From positions 1 through 32,906 of the forward strand of contig CAMDFJ010000016.1 of the NCBI GenBank assembly GCA_945897435.1: a stretch of DNA of 32,906 nt, in the 5' to 3' direction. Of this stretch, positions 1 to 7,893 are shown one piece after another. Both the position numbers and the translations under genes were made by a program. Within the stretch, counting starts at the first letter, position 1. Every line of letters starts with the position of its first letter. Origin of the DNA: Candidatus Kuenenia stuttgartensis (lineage in GTDB: Bacteria; Planctomycetota; Planctomycetia; Pirellulales; UBA1268). A model generated the notes under the pieces. The model had not been told where the DNA came from. It saw only the letters and a program-made list of their open reading frames with translations, and made no database searches.

Positions 1-35
1 TCGATGTCTCAGGGGCATCCAGGCGTTCGTCACCG

Positions 36-698
36 ATGCAACACGAACCAATCAGCCAGTCGGTCGGCATACCCGACGGCGGGCGGACGAAACCCGGGCG
101 GACGAAACCCTGGACGCCCCTCGCCCGCGGACTCGCATCGGTCGCGATGGTCGCCTACATGGCGGCGGTGATCGTTCCGCCGCTGGCCGGCCCGCCGCCC
201 GCCAGCGATCTTGCCAGAGCCCTGATTCAGCCCCTCCGGCCCCTCATCGGGCTGCTCCATCTCGGCCACGGGTATCGGTTTTTCGCTCCCGATCCCGGCC
301 CCGGCCATTCGATCCGCTGGAGGCTCGAGCGTTCTGATGGTTCGACGCTCGCCGGCACGATCCCCGACCGCGACCGCGACTGGCCGCGGCTCCTCTACCA
401 CCGTCGGTTCATGATCAGCGAGAAGATCGCAGCCATGGTTCCGCTGCCCGGTGCATCGGAGGAGGTGCGACGCGACGCGAAGCGGGAATGGCTGCCGCTG
501 GTGAAGGGGGTCGCCGGCCAGTTGCTCGACCGCCATGGCGGCGGCCGTGTCGAACTGACCCTCGTGGAGCACTACCTGCCAGATCCCGATGAACTGCTGC
601 CTCCCCCGGCCGGGGCCGCGGCCCCGGCCGCCGCCGATCGTGCCGATCTTCTGATCCCACTCGGCATTTTTGCCCCCGCCGGGAGCATCGGACCATGA
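36..698 (+). CDS. Small membrane protein, partner of the HTTM protein
   Basis: About 220 aa. One hydrophobic segment near residues 32-50 (LASVAMVAYMAAVIVPPLAG) could be a membrane anchor. The rest looks soluble, with a 'GHGYRFFAPDPGPGHSIRW' stretch near residue 77. In planctomycetes I recall proteins with a similar 'YRFFAPDP' segment encoded next to HTTM-domain proteins, so I read this as the conserved partner of the next gene; its biochemical role is unknown. Its stop overlaps the next start (ATGA at 695-698), which indicates translational coupling. The frame is open to the left window edge with no in-frame stop, so the true start may lie outside the window. An in-frame 15-bp tandem repeat at 81-110 encodes GRTKP twice. 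No catalytic motif was recognised. Confidence 0.7.
   Translation: MQHEPISQSVGIPDGGRTKPGRTKPWTPLARGLASVAMVAYMAAVIVPPLAGPPPASDLARALIQPLRPLIGLLHLGHGYRFFAPDPGPGHSIRWRLERSDGSTLAGTIPDRDRDWPRLLYHRRFMISEKIAAMVPLPGASEEVRRDAKREWLPLVKGVAGQLLDRHGGGRVELTLVEHYLPDPDELLPPPAGAAAPAAADRADLLIPLGIFAPAGSIGP
81..110 (+). repeat. Perfect 15-bp tandem repeat, two copies
   Basis: The unit gggcggacgaaaccc occurs at 81-95 and again at 96-110 without a mismatch. It is in frame in the first gene and encodes GRTKP twice, just before the membrane segment. It looks like a recent slippage duplication in a tolerant N-terminal linker. Confidence 0.85.
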
Positions 699-1693
699 CC
701 ACGAGGACCGTTCACAACGCCGCTGCGGCTGTCGGCCGGGCAGGGGAGGGGAGTTCGCCGGCGGAGAAGCCCAATTTCGGGGTCTCGGCATGGCTGCCTG
801 CCTGGCTTCACGCCTGGGGTGAGGCCTGGGACCGGTTCTGGTTCACCCCCGCTGATCCATTGCCGCTTGGATGGATCCGCATCGCTGTCGGCTGTCTCTT
901 AGCCTGGTCGATGGCGGTCTGGCTCCTCGATGTCGATGCCTTCCTCGGCGATTCGGCCTGGCTTCCTCCCACCGAGGTCTGGCGGATGAACGACCAGCCC
1001 TGGCAATGGAGCGGCTACTTCGCGGTCTCCTCGCCAGTCGGCATCCGGCTGCTCGCCGGTATCACGCTTCTGGCCGCAGTGCTGCTCGCCGTCGGGCTGT
1101 TCACGCCGTTGGCCGCCGCCGTCTCGTTGGCGGGGTTCATCAGCGTTGCCAACCGCGCCCCGCTGAACCTGTTTGGATTCGACGACATTCTCGGGCTTCT
1201 GCTGATCCCTTTGGCCGTCGGGCCGGCCGCAGATTCGCTCTCACTCGACCGCCGGCTCGGCCTCCGTCGCGGCGGAGGACCGTCGGTGGGGGCCAACATC
1301 TCCCTGCGGCTGATCCAGCTTTCGATCTGCGTCGTCTATTTCTTCTCCGGTTGCGGGAAGCTGCTCGGGGCGAGCTGGTGGGAGGGCACGGCCCTCTGGG
1401 GGGCGGCGGCGAACGTCCAGTATCGGACGCTCGACCTGACCTGGATGGCCGGCCACCCGCTCCTGGTCAATGCCCTGACCCTGGGAACGCTGTTCTGGGA
1501 GGTCTCCTACGCGGCCCTCGTCTGGCCCCGGCTGACGAGGCCGCTGGCCCTGGCGATGGCGGTTCTCGTGCATTTGGGGATCGGGCTGACGATGGGCATG
1601 ATGGAGTTCGGCCTGGCTATGATCGTTGCAAACCTGGCGTTCGTTTCCCCTCCCAATTTCCCCAATCGTAGGACACACCAAGGGCTTCCATGA
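695..1693 (+). CDS. HTTM domain membrane protein
   Basis: 332 aa integral membrane protein. After an N-terminal tail, hydrophobic helices start near residue 53 (GWIRIAVGCLLAWSMAVWLL) and recur to the C-terminus; I count about six to eight. The block 'NRAPLNLFGFDDILGLLLIP' near residue 149 is typical of the HTTM family (horizontally transferred transmembrane domain, related to vitamin K-dependent gamma-carboxylase). The lumenal carboxylase part of the animal enzyme is absent, so carboxylation should not be assumed. The gene overlaps both its upstream partner and asd by ATGA, placing it in the first operon. Substrate and function are unknown. Confidence 0.8.
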   Translation: MTTRTVHNAAAAVGRAGEGSSPAEKPNFGVSAWLPAWLHAWGEAWDRFWFTPADPLPLGWIRIAVGCLLAWSMAVWLLDVDAFLGDSAWLPPTEVWRMNDQPWQWSGYFAVSSPVGIRLLAGITLLAAVLLAVGLFTPLAAAVSLAGFISVANRAPLNLFGFDDILGLLLIPLAVGPAADSLSLDRRLGLRRGGGPSVGANISLRLIQLSICVVYFFSGCGKLLGASWWEGTALWGAAANVQYRTLDLTWMAGHPLLVNALTLGTLFWEVSYAALVWPRLTRPLALAMAVLVHLGIGLTMGMMEFGLAMIVANLAFVSPPNFPNRRTHQGLP

Positions 1694-2721
1694 TCGACAC
1701 GCTGGCAGTTGTTGGCGCCACCGGCGCCGTGGGCCGCATCATCGTCTCGCTGCTTCTGGAGCGGCAGTTTCCGGCCCGTCGGATCAAACTGCTCGCCTCC
1801 CCGCGGTCGGCCGGCAGGCCGATGGAGGTTGCCGGTGCCAGGCTCGAGGTCGAGGTGCTGAGGCCGGAATCGTTCGAGGGCGTCGATATCGCCATCGGCA
1901 GCACGCCCGATGAGGTGGCGGCGGAGTTCGTGCCCTGGGCGGTGGAACGAGGCTGCATCGTGGTCGACGAGAGCGCCTTCTACCGGATGCGGGCCGACGT
2001 GCCGCTCGTGATCCCCGAGGTGAATGCCGATGCGATCGACTCGCACCGCGGCATCATCGCCAGTCCGAACTGCTCGACGACCCAGTTGGTGATGGTGATG
2101 AAGCCACTGCACGATGCGGCCCGGGTGAGGCGGGTGATCGTCAGCACCTATCAGGCCGTCAGCGGGGCCGGGCTCTCGGCCTCGCTCGAGATGGAGCAGG
2201 CCACCGCCGCCTGGCTCGCCGGCACGCCCGAGACGAAGGCGATCTTTCCCCATCCGATCGCCGCCAACCTGATTCCCCAGATCGGTTCGGCCCGGCCGGG
2301 CGGCTCGACCAGCGAGGAGATGAAGATGGTGCTCGAGACTCGAAAGATCCTCGGAGACGATTCGATCGGCGTGAACGCCACCTGCATCCGCGTGCCGGTT
2401 GCCAACTGCCACAGTGAGTCGATCCTGATCGAGACCGAGCGGAAGCTCAGCGCCGCGGATGCCCGCCGGCTGCTCGAGGCGATGCCGGGCGTCGTCGTCA
2501 TCGACGACCTCGAGGCGAAGCTCTACCCGATGCCACGGGAGTGCAGCGGCCGCGACGAGGTGTTTGTGGGGAGAATTCGCGAGGACGCTTCGAGTCCCTG
2601 CGGCATCTCGCTCTGGTGCGTCTCCGACAACCTGCGGAAGGGCGCGGCGACCAACGCGGTCCAGATCGCCGAGCATCTCGCGCGGCGTGCCGCGGCAGGC
2701 CGTGGGGCGGTGCCCGCATGA
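1690..2721 (+). CDS. asd: Aspartate-semialdehyde dehydrogenase
   Basis: 343 aa, normal family length. It reduces aspartyl phosphate to aspartate semialdehyde with NADPH, at the branch point to lysine/diaminopimelate, threonine and methionine. Visible signatures are the N-terminal nucleotide-binding loop GATGAVG (residues 9-15), the catalytic cysteine Cys128 in SPNCSTTQ, and the following SGAG segment. The N-terminal domain is a Rossmann fold; the C-terminal half carries the dimerisation/catalytic domain with the 'RVPVANCHSES' strand. It overlaps the upstream HTTM gene and downstream truA by ATGA at both ends, so it sits in a coupled operon with genes unrelated to amino acid synthesis. Confidence 0.95.
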   Translation: MIDTLAVVGATGAVGRIIVSLLLERQFPARRIKLLASPRSAGRPMEVAGARLEVEVLRPESFEGVDIAIGSTPDEVAAEFVPWAVERGCIVVDESAFYRMRADVPLVIPEVNADAIDSHRGIIASPNCSTTQLVMVMKPLHDAARVRRVIVSTYQAVSGAGLSASLEMEQATAAWLAGTPETKAIFPHPIAANLIPQIGSARPGGSTSEEMKMVLETRKILGDDSIGVNATCIRVPVANCHSESILIETERKLSAADARRLLEAMPGVVVIDDLEAKLYPMPRECSGRDEVFVGRIREDASSPCGISLWCVSDNLRKGAATNAVQIAEHLARRAAAGRGAVPA

Positions 2722-3503
2722 CGCGGACGATCTGCCTGCGGCTGGCCTACGAGGGCACTCGCTACTCGGGATGGCAGGTGCAGCCGGAGCGGATCACGGT
2801 GCAGGGGGAGGTCGCCGGAGCGATCCGCAGCATCAGCGGGGAAGAGATCCTGCCGCGGGGCTCGAGCCGTACCGATGCCGGCGTTCATGCCCTCGATCAG
2901 GTCGTGGCCTTCACGAGCGGCAAAGACCTCACGGCTGACGTCTGGATGCGGGCCCTGAATGCCCGGCTGCCAGCCGACATCAGCGTGCTGGCTGCCCGCG
3001 AGGTGCCGGCCGGGTTCGATCCGGTCTGGGCCGCCGCCCGCAAGCGGTATCGCTACCGGATTCACGACGCTCCCTGGCGACCGGTGCTCGCCAGAAAGTT
3101 TGTCTGGCGCTGGAAGTCGAGGCTCGATCAGGCTGCGATGCAGGCCGCCGCCGCGGCCCTCGTCGGCGAGCACGACTTCACCAGTTTCGAGACCACCCCT
3201 TCCACCCGGGTCTCGAAGGTGCGCACAATTCAGGCTCTCGAAGTGACCCGCCATTCGGGCCACGACGATGCCCCCGAGGCCGAAGTCTGGATCGAGGTCG
3301 AGGGGAACGGATTCCTCCACAACATGGTCCGGATCATCACGGGATCGCTGGTGATGGTCGGCTGCGGCAGGCGAACGGTCGACTGGCTTCCTACGGTGCT
3401 GGCGGCCCGCAGCCGGCCGGTCGCCGGGCCAACCGCGCCTCCGGAGGGGCTGGTGCTGGTGCGGACCTGGTTGAAGGAAGAGGGGCTCGAGGTAAACCGC
3501 TGA
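2718..3503 (+). CDS. truA: tRNA pseudouridine synthase A
   Basis: 261 aa. It isomerises uridines 38-40 of the tRNA anticodon stem-loop to pseudouridine. The catalytic aspartate is Asp53 in the motif GSSRTDAGVHAL, and the typical start MTRTICLRLAYEGTRYSGWQ matches the family N-terminus. Later hallmark segments are 'HDFTSF' and 'GNGFLHNMVRIITGSLVMVG'. The frame is open further upstream inside asd, but the ATG at 2718 gives the normal family N-terminus and an ATGA overlap with the asd stop. The stop overlaps the kinase start by one base (TGATG). Confidence 0.95.
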   Translation: MTRTICLRLAYEGTRYSGWQVQPERITVQGEVAGAIRSISGEEILPRGSSRTDAGVHALDQVVAFTSGKDLTADVWMRALNARLPADISVLAAREVPAGFDPVWAAARKRYRYRIHDAPWRPVLARKFVWRWKSRLDQAAMQAAAAALVGEHDFTSFETTPSTRVSKVRTIQALEVTRHSGHDDAPEAEVWIEVEGNGFLHNMVRIITGSLVMVGCGRRTVDWLPTVLAARSRPVAGPTAPPEGLVLVRTWLKEEGLEVNR

Positions 3504-4330
3504 TGGCACGAATCCCCGAAACGCTGGGATCGCTGAAGCTCGTCGCCCAGCTGGGCCTGGGCCGTCATTGCCAGATCTGGGAGGCAGTCGAGGCCGGCAC
3601 GGGTCGGCGGGTTGCCGTCAAGCTGGTCGTGCCCGAGGCCGCCAAGGATGCGGGCCAGCGAAAGCTGCTCGAGCACGAACTCAAGGTCGCCCGGTCGGTG
3701 TCGCATCCGACGATCATCCGAATCGAAAGGATCTCCGACGATGGCGGCCTGCCGCATCTGGTGATGGAACTCTTTCCGCACCCGAATCTCAAGAAACAGG
3801 TTGCGGCTGGTGTCGAGCCGCTGGCTCCACGGCTGCAGCGGATCGTCACCGAGACGGCGCTTGCGCTCGACCATCTCCACGGCCGTGGCTGGGTGCACCG
3901 CGACGTGAAGCCCGACAACGTGCTCGCCGCCCCGGACGGCGCTGTGAAGGTCATCGATCTGGCGATTGCCGCCCGCCGGCCAGGAATGCTGGCCGGCCTG
4001 TTCGGCGGCAGAAGTCTTGCCCAGGGCTCGCCGAGCTACATGCCCCCGGAGCAGATCCGGGGCCAGTCGGTCGACCCCCGGGCAGACATCTATTCGCTCG
4101 GCTGCACGATCTACGAACTCGTGAGCGGCAAGCCGCCGTTTGCCGCGGCCACCACCAACGACCTGCTCAACAAGCACGTTTCGGCGACGCCTCCCCCGAT
4201 CGAGTCGCTCAATCCGAATGTCTCGGCCGGCCTGGCGAAGCTGATTCGGCAGATGCTCGCCAAAAAGCCCGATGACCGGCCTGCGACGATGCGGGACGTG
4301 CTCACCCAGCTGCGGGCCATTCGCTGGTGA
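3503..4330 (+). CDS. Serine/threonine protein kinase, bare kinase domain
   Basis: 275 aa, almost entirely one Hanks-type kinase domain with no membrane segment or sensor domain, so probably cytoplasmic. Visible elements are the glycine loop LGLGRHCQIWEA (17-28), VAVK with Lys40, a helix-C glutamate near Glu59, HRDVKPDN (132-139, catalytic Asp134), and SPSYMPPEQ in the P+1 region near 177-184. The magnesium-binding DFG motif reads Asp-Leu-Ala at 152-154: the metal-binding Asp is kept but the glycine is lost. Since Lys40, Asp134 and Asp152 are present, it is probably catalytic. It is the last gene of the coupled operon, one base overlapping truA. Substrates are unknown. Confidence 0.92.
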   Translation: MARIPETLGSLKLVAQLGLGRHCQIWEAVEAGTGRRVAVKLVVPEAAKDAGQRKLLEHELKVARSVSHPTIIRIERISDDGGLPHLVMELFPHPNLKKQVAAGVEPLAPRLQRIVTETALALDHLHGRGWVHRDVKPDNVLAAPDGAVKVIDLAIAARRPGMLAGLFGGRSLAQGSPSYMPPEQIRGQSVDPRADIYSLGCTIYELVSGKPPFAAATTNDLLNKHVSATPPPIESLNPNVSAGLAKLIRQMLAKKPDDRPATMRDVLTQLRAIRW

Positions 4331-4376
4331 CGCCCGGGCCGTTGGCCTGAGGGTATTTCGTCCGGAAGAGGTCGAA

Positions 4377-4406
4377 TTGACGGCGGAGATTCCGGCCGTT
4401 GAGAAT
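4377..4406 (+). promoter_or_regulatory. Possible sigma-70-type promoter for accA
   Basis: TTGACG at 4377-4382 matches 5 of 6 bases of the -35 consensus. GAGAAT at 4401-4406 matches 4 of 6 of the -10 consensus, with an 18-base spacer. It lies in the 132-base gap after the kinase gene, about 57 bases before the accA start. This would give accA its own transcript. It is a by-eye match only. Confidence 0.33.
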
Positions 4407-4462
4407 GGGTGGCTTTCGCTCAGCGCTCGTGCTGCGGAAGCCCCGTCTGTTCAGGAAATGCC

Positions 4463-5437
4463 ATGTCGCGTGGACTCCATCGACTGCCGCTCGAAAAGCC
4501 GATCTATGAGATCGAGGATCGGATTGCCGCGCTCGAGGCGGCGCCGCTCGGGGGCCAGCAGCAGGAGGAACTCCGCCGTCTGAAACGCGAGGTCGTCGAG
4601 GTCCAGAAAAAGATCTTCGGCAGCCTCGACCCCTGGCAGACGGTCGAGGTGGCCCGCCATCCCGACCGGCCCAAGACGAGCGACTACCTGACGCTGGTGT
4701 TCGACGAGTTTGTCGAACTCCACGGCGACAAGTCGTTTGGCGACGACCCGGCGATGCTGACCGGCTTCGCCAAACTCGATGGTCAGCGGGTGCTCGTGAT
4801 CGGCCACCAGAAAGGCAAGACGCTGGCCGAGCGGCAGGCCTGCCATTTCGGCTGCGCCCACCCCGAGGGCTACCGCAAGGCGATGGGCAAGATGCGGCTG
4901 GCCGCCAAGTACGGTCTGCCGGTGATCTGCCTGATCGACACCCCTGGGGCCTATCCCGGCGTCGGTGCCGAGGAACGTGGCCAGGCCCAGGTGATCGCCG
5001 AAAGCATGTTCCTGATGGCGACCCTCCCGGTGCCGGTCGTCTGCGTGGTGATCGGCGAGGGGGGCTCAGGCGGGGCCCTCGGGATCGGAGTCGGCGACCG
5101 GGTGGCCGTGCTCGAGCATGCCTATTACAGCGTGATCAGCCCGGAGGGCTGCGCGGGGATTCTCTGGAAGAGCGCCGAGCACAAGGCTGCTGCCGCCACG
5201 GCGCTGCGGATGCGGTCGGCCGACCTGAAGGAGTTTGGGATCGTCGACAGTGTGATCGACGAGCCGCCGGGGGGCGCCCATCGGGATCCGCGGCAGATGG
5301 CGACCCGTCTCAAGACATTCCTCGTGCGGACGCTCAGGGATCTGGTCGGCCAGCCGGCCGAGAGTCTCGTCTCGGGTCGCTACGAGAAGTTCCGCCGGAT
5401 GGGGAAGTTCCTCGAGCCCGAGGCCGCGAACGGTTGA
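4463..5437 (+). CDS. accA: Acetyl-CoA carboxylase carboxyltransferase subunit alpha
   Basis: 324 aa, close to the usual 315-320. It forms the carboxyltransferase with AccD and transfers carboxyl from biotin to acetyl-CoA, giving malonyl-CoA for fatty acid synthesis. The N-terminus 'LEKPIYEIEDRIAALE' is family-typical. The crotonase-fold oxyanion region GEGGSGGALG (198-207) and the stretch 'YYSVISPEGCAGILWK' are clear signatures. The frame is open 18 codons further upstream, but the ATG at 4463 matches family length. accD is not in the window. A possible promoter lies at 4377-4406. Confidence 0.95.
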   Translation: MSRGLHRLPLEKPIYEIEDRIAALEAAPLGGQQQEELRRLKREVVEVQKKIFGSLDPWQTVEVARHPDRPKTSDYLTLVFDEFVELHGDKSFGDDPAMLTGFAKLDGQRVLVIGHQKGKTLAERQACHFGCAHPEGYRKAMGKMRLAAKYGLPVICLIDTPGAYPGVGAEERGQAQVIAESMFLMATLPVPVVCVVIGEGGSGGALGIGVGDRVAVLEHAYYSVISPEGCAGILWKSAEHKAAAATALRMRSADLKEFGIVDSVIDEPPGGAHRDPRQMATRLKTFLVRTLRDLVGQPAESLVSGRYEKFRRMGKFLEPEAANG

Positions 5438-5704
5438 TGTCTCCAGCGAACGTCCGGGCGAGGCGGGACGGAAAACCCCGGGCCTCAAGAGGATAGCCAA
5501 TCGCCGCGAAACCACCCCTCTCCCCAACGTCCGATAATGTCTCTTATGTCCGGTTCCTGGTTTGATCGTCTCGGCCTGGATTTCCAGAGCAAAACCGCCT
5601 CGGCTCCCCTGCCCGCTGGCGAGTCAGGCTGGCTCTGATCGCGAACTGGGCCGTGGTTCCGCCGCTTGTCGGGTCCGACTCGGTCCGGCTTCAACAGGGC
5701 TCGC

Positions 5705-6550
5705 TCAACGCATTGGCAGCGGCGATTGGCTGCCAACTGGAAACGGCTGCGGAGCCTGTCCGAATGCGCTGCCGCTCGATCGCATCGGCTGCTGCATCTG
5801 CTGCGGCTGCTGGCGGGTGTTGGGCACGAACCAGGCTGAGCCTGATGGAAGCGGGCCGCCGGCCTGCTGCGGTCCCTGGGCCCCCTGCTCCGCGCCGACC
5901 CAGGCGGCGGCCGACGTCACTCCCTCGAGGATCGCCTTGAACGGGGAAACCTGCCCGGCAGCGGGCTGGACTGCTGTCTGGCCCCAGGCTGGCCCGGCCG
6001 CCGCCCGTGGAGCGCCGAACGGCTGCTGAAAGGGCTGTTGGAATTGCTGCTCGAACTGCTTCACGAACGGTTCGACCGTGTCGTGAAGTTCCTTGGGAAG
6101 GTAGGTGTCGGCCCTGACGATCAACTCGGCCACGATCCTCCCGCTTTTGCTTGCCACGATCTGGTCACGGTAGGCGGGGGCGAGCGTCACCGCGAAGAAG
6201 GTGATCACGATGCACAGCAGCCCGCCTTTGGCGAGGCCAAGGAGCAGCCCGAGCTGGTGGTCGAAGGCGGAGAGGTGGATCGCGTTGATCGCCCCTGAAA
6301 CCAGACGAAATACGAGCCAGACGCCGATCGAGGTCGCCGCGTAGAGGGCGAGCATCGCGCTGAACCGATTCCATGGCGCCTGCTGGCCGAAGAACGGGGC
6401 CAGCTGGCTGCCAAAGCGGAGGGACACATAGGAACTGGCCACGATGCCCGCGATCCAGGCGATCTGCCAGACCATGCCCTTGAAATAGCCGAGCAACGCC
6501 GTGACGGCGAGGATGCCCACCATGACCAGGTCATAACCATCGACAGCCAC
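5705..6550 (-). CDS. CvpA-family membrane protein with Gln/Pro-rich tail
   Basis: 281 aa from the GTG at 6550. Four hydrophobic helices occupy about the first 140 residues, beginning 'GYDLVMVGILAVTALLGYFKG', the pattern of the CvpA family (colicin V production/envelope homeostasis). The conserved 'GLLLGLAKGGLLCIVITFF' helix is present. The last roughly 110 residues are low-complexity, rich in Gln, Pro and Ala (FEQQFQQPFQQPFG), and probably disordered. Start choice: an open frame also begins at a GTG at 6556, but that codon overlaps the GGAGG (6560-6556). GTG 6550 sits five bases after it, a normal spacing. The gene is monocistronic and converges on accA. The molecular role of this family is poorly defined. 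Confidence 0.85.
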   Translation of the reverse strand: MAVDGYDLVMVGILAVTALLGYFKGMVWQIAWIAGIVASSYVSLRFGSQLAPFFGQQAPWNRFSAMLALYAATSIGVWLVFRLVSGAINAIHLSAFDHQLGLLLGLAKGGLLCIVITFFAVTLAPAYRDQIVASKSGRIVAELIVRADTYLPKELHDTVEPFVKQFEQQFQQPFQQPFGAPRAAAGPAWGQTAVQPAAGQVSPFKAILEGVTSAAAWVGAEQGAQGPQQAGGPLPSGSAWFVPNTRQQPQQMQQPMRSSGSAFGQAPQPFPVGSQSPLPMR

Positions 6551-6560
6551 ATCCACCTCC

Positions 6561-7056
6561 GGTGTTCACGAGAGGCTGAGTGTAGGCCCGTTGACTCTGA
6601 CGAATGAAGGGCAATCGGGGGATTTTGCCGATTCCTGCACCGCCGCAATTTCTCTTTCTCGCGACGCAAGACGCTCGAAAAAGTCTCCCATCTGTCTTTT
6701 CCAATTTCAGAAACTTCAAGAAAAAACCGGATTTTTTCGGGGGTAACGACCGCCCAGCCAAGAGGCATCGCAAGTCACCCAAAACACCCAAAGCCCGCAG
6801 GCGTGTCACGTCTCGATTTCGTTTTATATCCCCCAGATTTTTTCATCGGATATGTCGGGCTTCGGTCAGCAACGGACCTTTACGTTCCGGCGGTGCAGGG
6901 GACGTCCGCAGGCGGCGGTGACGGTCCGCGGCAAGGATGCCGAATAGAGGATGAGGGCGGATCCTGCGCCGGCCGGTAGACCCGGCGGTCGCGGGAGGCC
7001 GCGCACTCGGCCTTCGGGCCGTGGTGTCGGGGATGAGCCTTTCGGGGGGGATCGCG
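6561..7056. other. AT-richer intergenic region between divergent genes
   Basis: About 500 bases between cvpA-like (minus) and the hydrolase gene (plus), visibly richer in A/T than the rest, especially 6650-6870. It holds an imperfect hairpin at 6721-6737 (six A, loop CCGGA, six T) and T-rich stretches around 6820-6845, including ttttatatcc. It must contain the promoters of both flanking genes, but I could not place a convincing -35/-10 pair. An open frame at 6604-6921 encodes a very basic, low-quality peptide without a ribosome binding site and is not called a gene. Confidence 0.6.
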
Positions 7057-7776
7057 GTGCCCGGATTTCAGGTGCATATCACCGGTTCGACGATCGTCGG
7101 CGCCGGATATGCGGCCGCAGCGTGGTGGATCGGCGACATGCCGCCGATGACCTGCGCGCTCGCCGGCGGACTCTGCGCAGTCGCCGGGATGATGCCCGAC
7201 CTCGACAGCGGCCCGGGAATTCCCCTCAAGGAGAGTGTCGCCTTCGCGGCCGCCGTGGTCCCGATGATGATGCTCCACCGCTTCCATCAGATGGGGCTGC
7301 CGATGGAGGGCATGATCCTCGCCGGGGCCCTGATCTACCTGGCCATCCGCTTCGGCATGTCCTGGCTGCTGAAAAACTATTCCGTCCATCGGGGAATGTT
7401 CCACAGCCTGCCGGCCGCCCTGATCGCCGGGCAGGTCGCCTTCCTCGCCTTCAGCGCCGAGGATCCACTCCGCCGCTATTTCATCTCCAGCGCCGTGATC
7501 CTTGGATTCCTCACCCACCTCGTGCTCGACGAGATCTGGAGCGTCAAACTCGGCCTCTTCGGTCCCAAGGTGAAGAAGTCGTTCGGGACGGCGCTGAAGT
7601 TCTATGGAACAGAAGCCTGGTCGAACCTGCTCTCCTACGTGCTCGTCATCGTCCTCGGGTTCCTGGCCTCGAAGGATGCGTCGTTGACCGAGCGGATGCA
7701 TACGATGCGGCAGCAGGTGGAGCAGGCTTCCAGGCAGTATGCCCCGACGCAGGCGCCCTGGCAGTACCGACGGTAG
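7057..7776 (+). CDS. YdjM-like (DUF457) membrane metal-dependent hydrolase
   Basis: About 239 aa with several membrane helices. The motif order fits the YdjM/YbcI (DUF457) family of membrane-bound metal-dependent hydrolases: an early His in PGFQVHI, PDLDS near residue 50, SVHRGMFHSLP near residue 110, and THLVLDEIWS near residue 156. These His and Asp residues are the likely metal ligands. Substrate is unknown. Start choice: GTG and ATG codons at 7021 and 7033 are in frame. I prefer the GTG at 7057 because it follows a G-run (7044-7050) at good spacing and gives the N-terminus MPGFQVHI, which I recall as the family start. It is followed 117 bases later by the ZIP transporter gene. Confidence 0.8.
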   Translation: MPGFQVHITGSTIVGAGYAAAAWWIGDMPPMTCALAGGLCAVAGMMPDLDSGPGIPLKESVAFAAAVVPMMMLHRFHQMGLPMEGMILAGALIYLAIRFGMSWLLKNYSVHRGMFHSLPAALIAGQVAFLAFSAEDPLRRYFISSAVILGFLTHLVLDEIWSVKLGLFGPKVKKSFGTALKFYGTEAWSNLLSYVLVIVLGFLASKDASLTERMHTMRQQVEQASRQYAPTQAPWQYRR

Positions 7777-7893
7777 GGCGACTCCGCAGAATCCGAAGCG
7801 TCACCGTGGCGAGACAATCGCCCGTCTCTTGCCCTCGGGGTCGGCCTGCGGGATCATCGCAGATCCACGTTCTGACCGCCCTCGGATCTCCCG

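Noticed and set aside
1507-2676. Antisense frame of 389 codons opposite asd
   Set aside because: Shadow of asd, whose Cys128 and nucleotide loop are intact; the antisense has no recognisable domain.
6604-6921. Open frame of 105 codons in the intergenic gap
   Set aside because: No ribosome binding site, very basic and Arg/Ser-rich translation with no motif, and it covers AT-rich regulatory-looking DNA.
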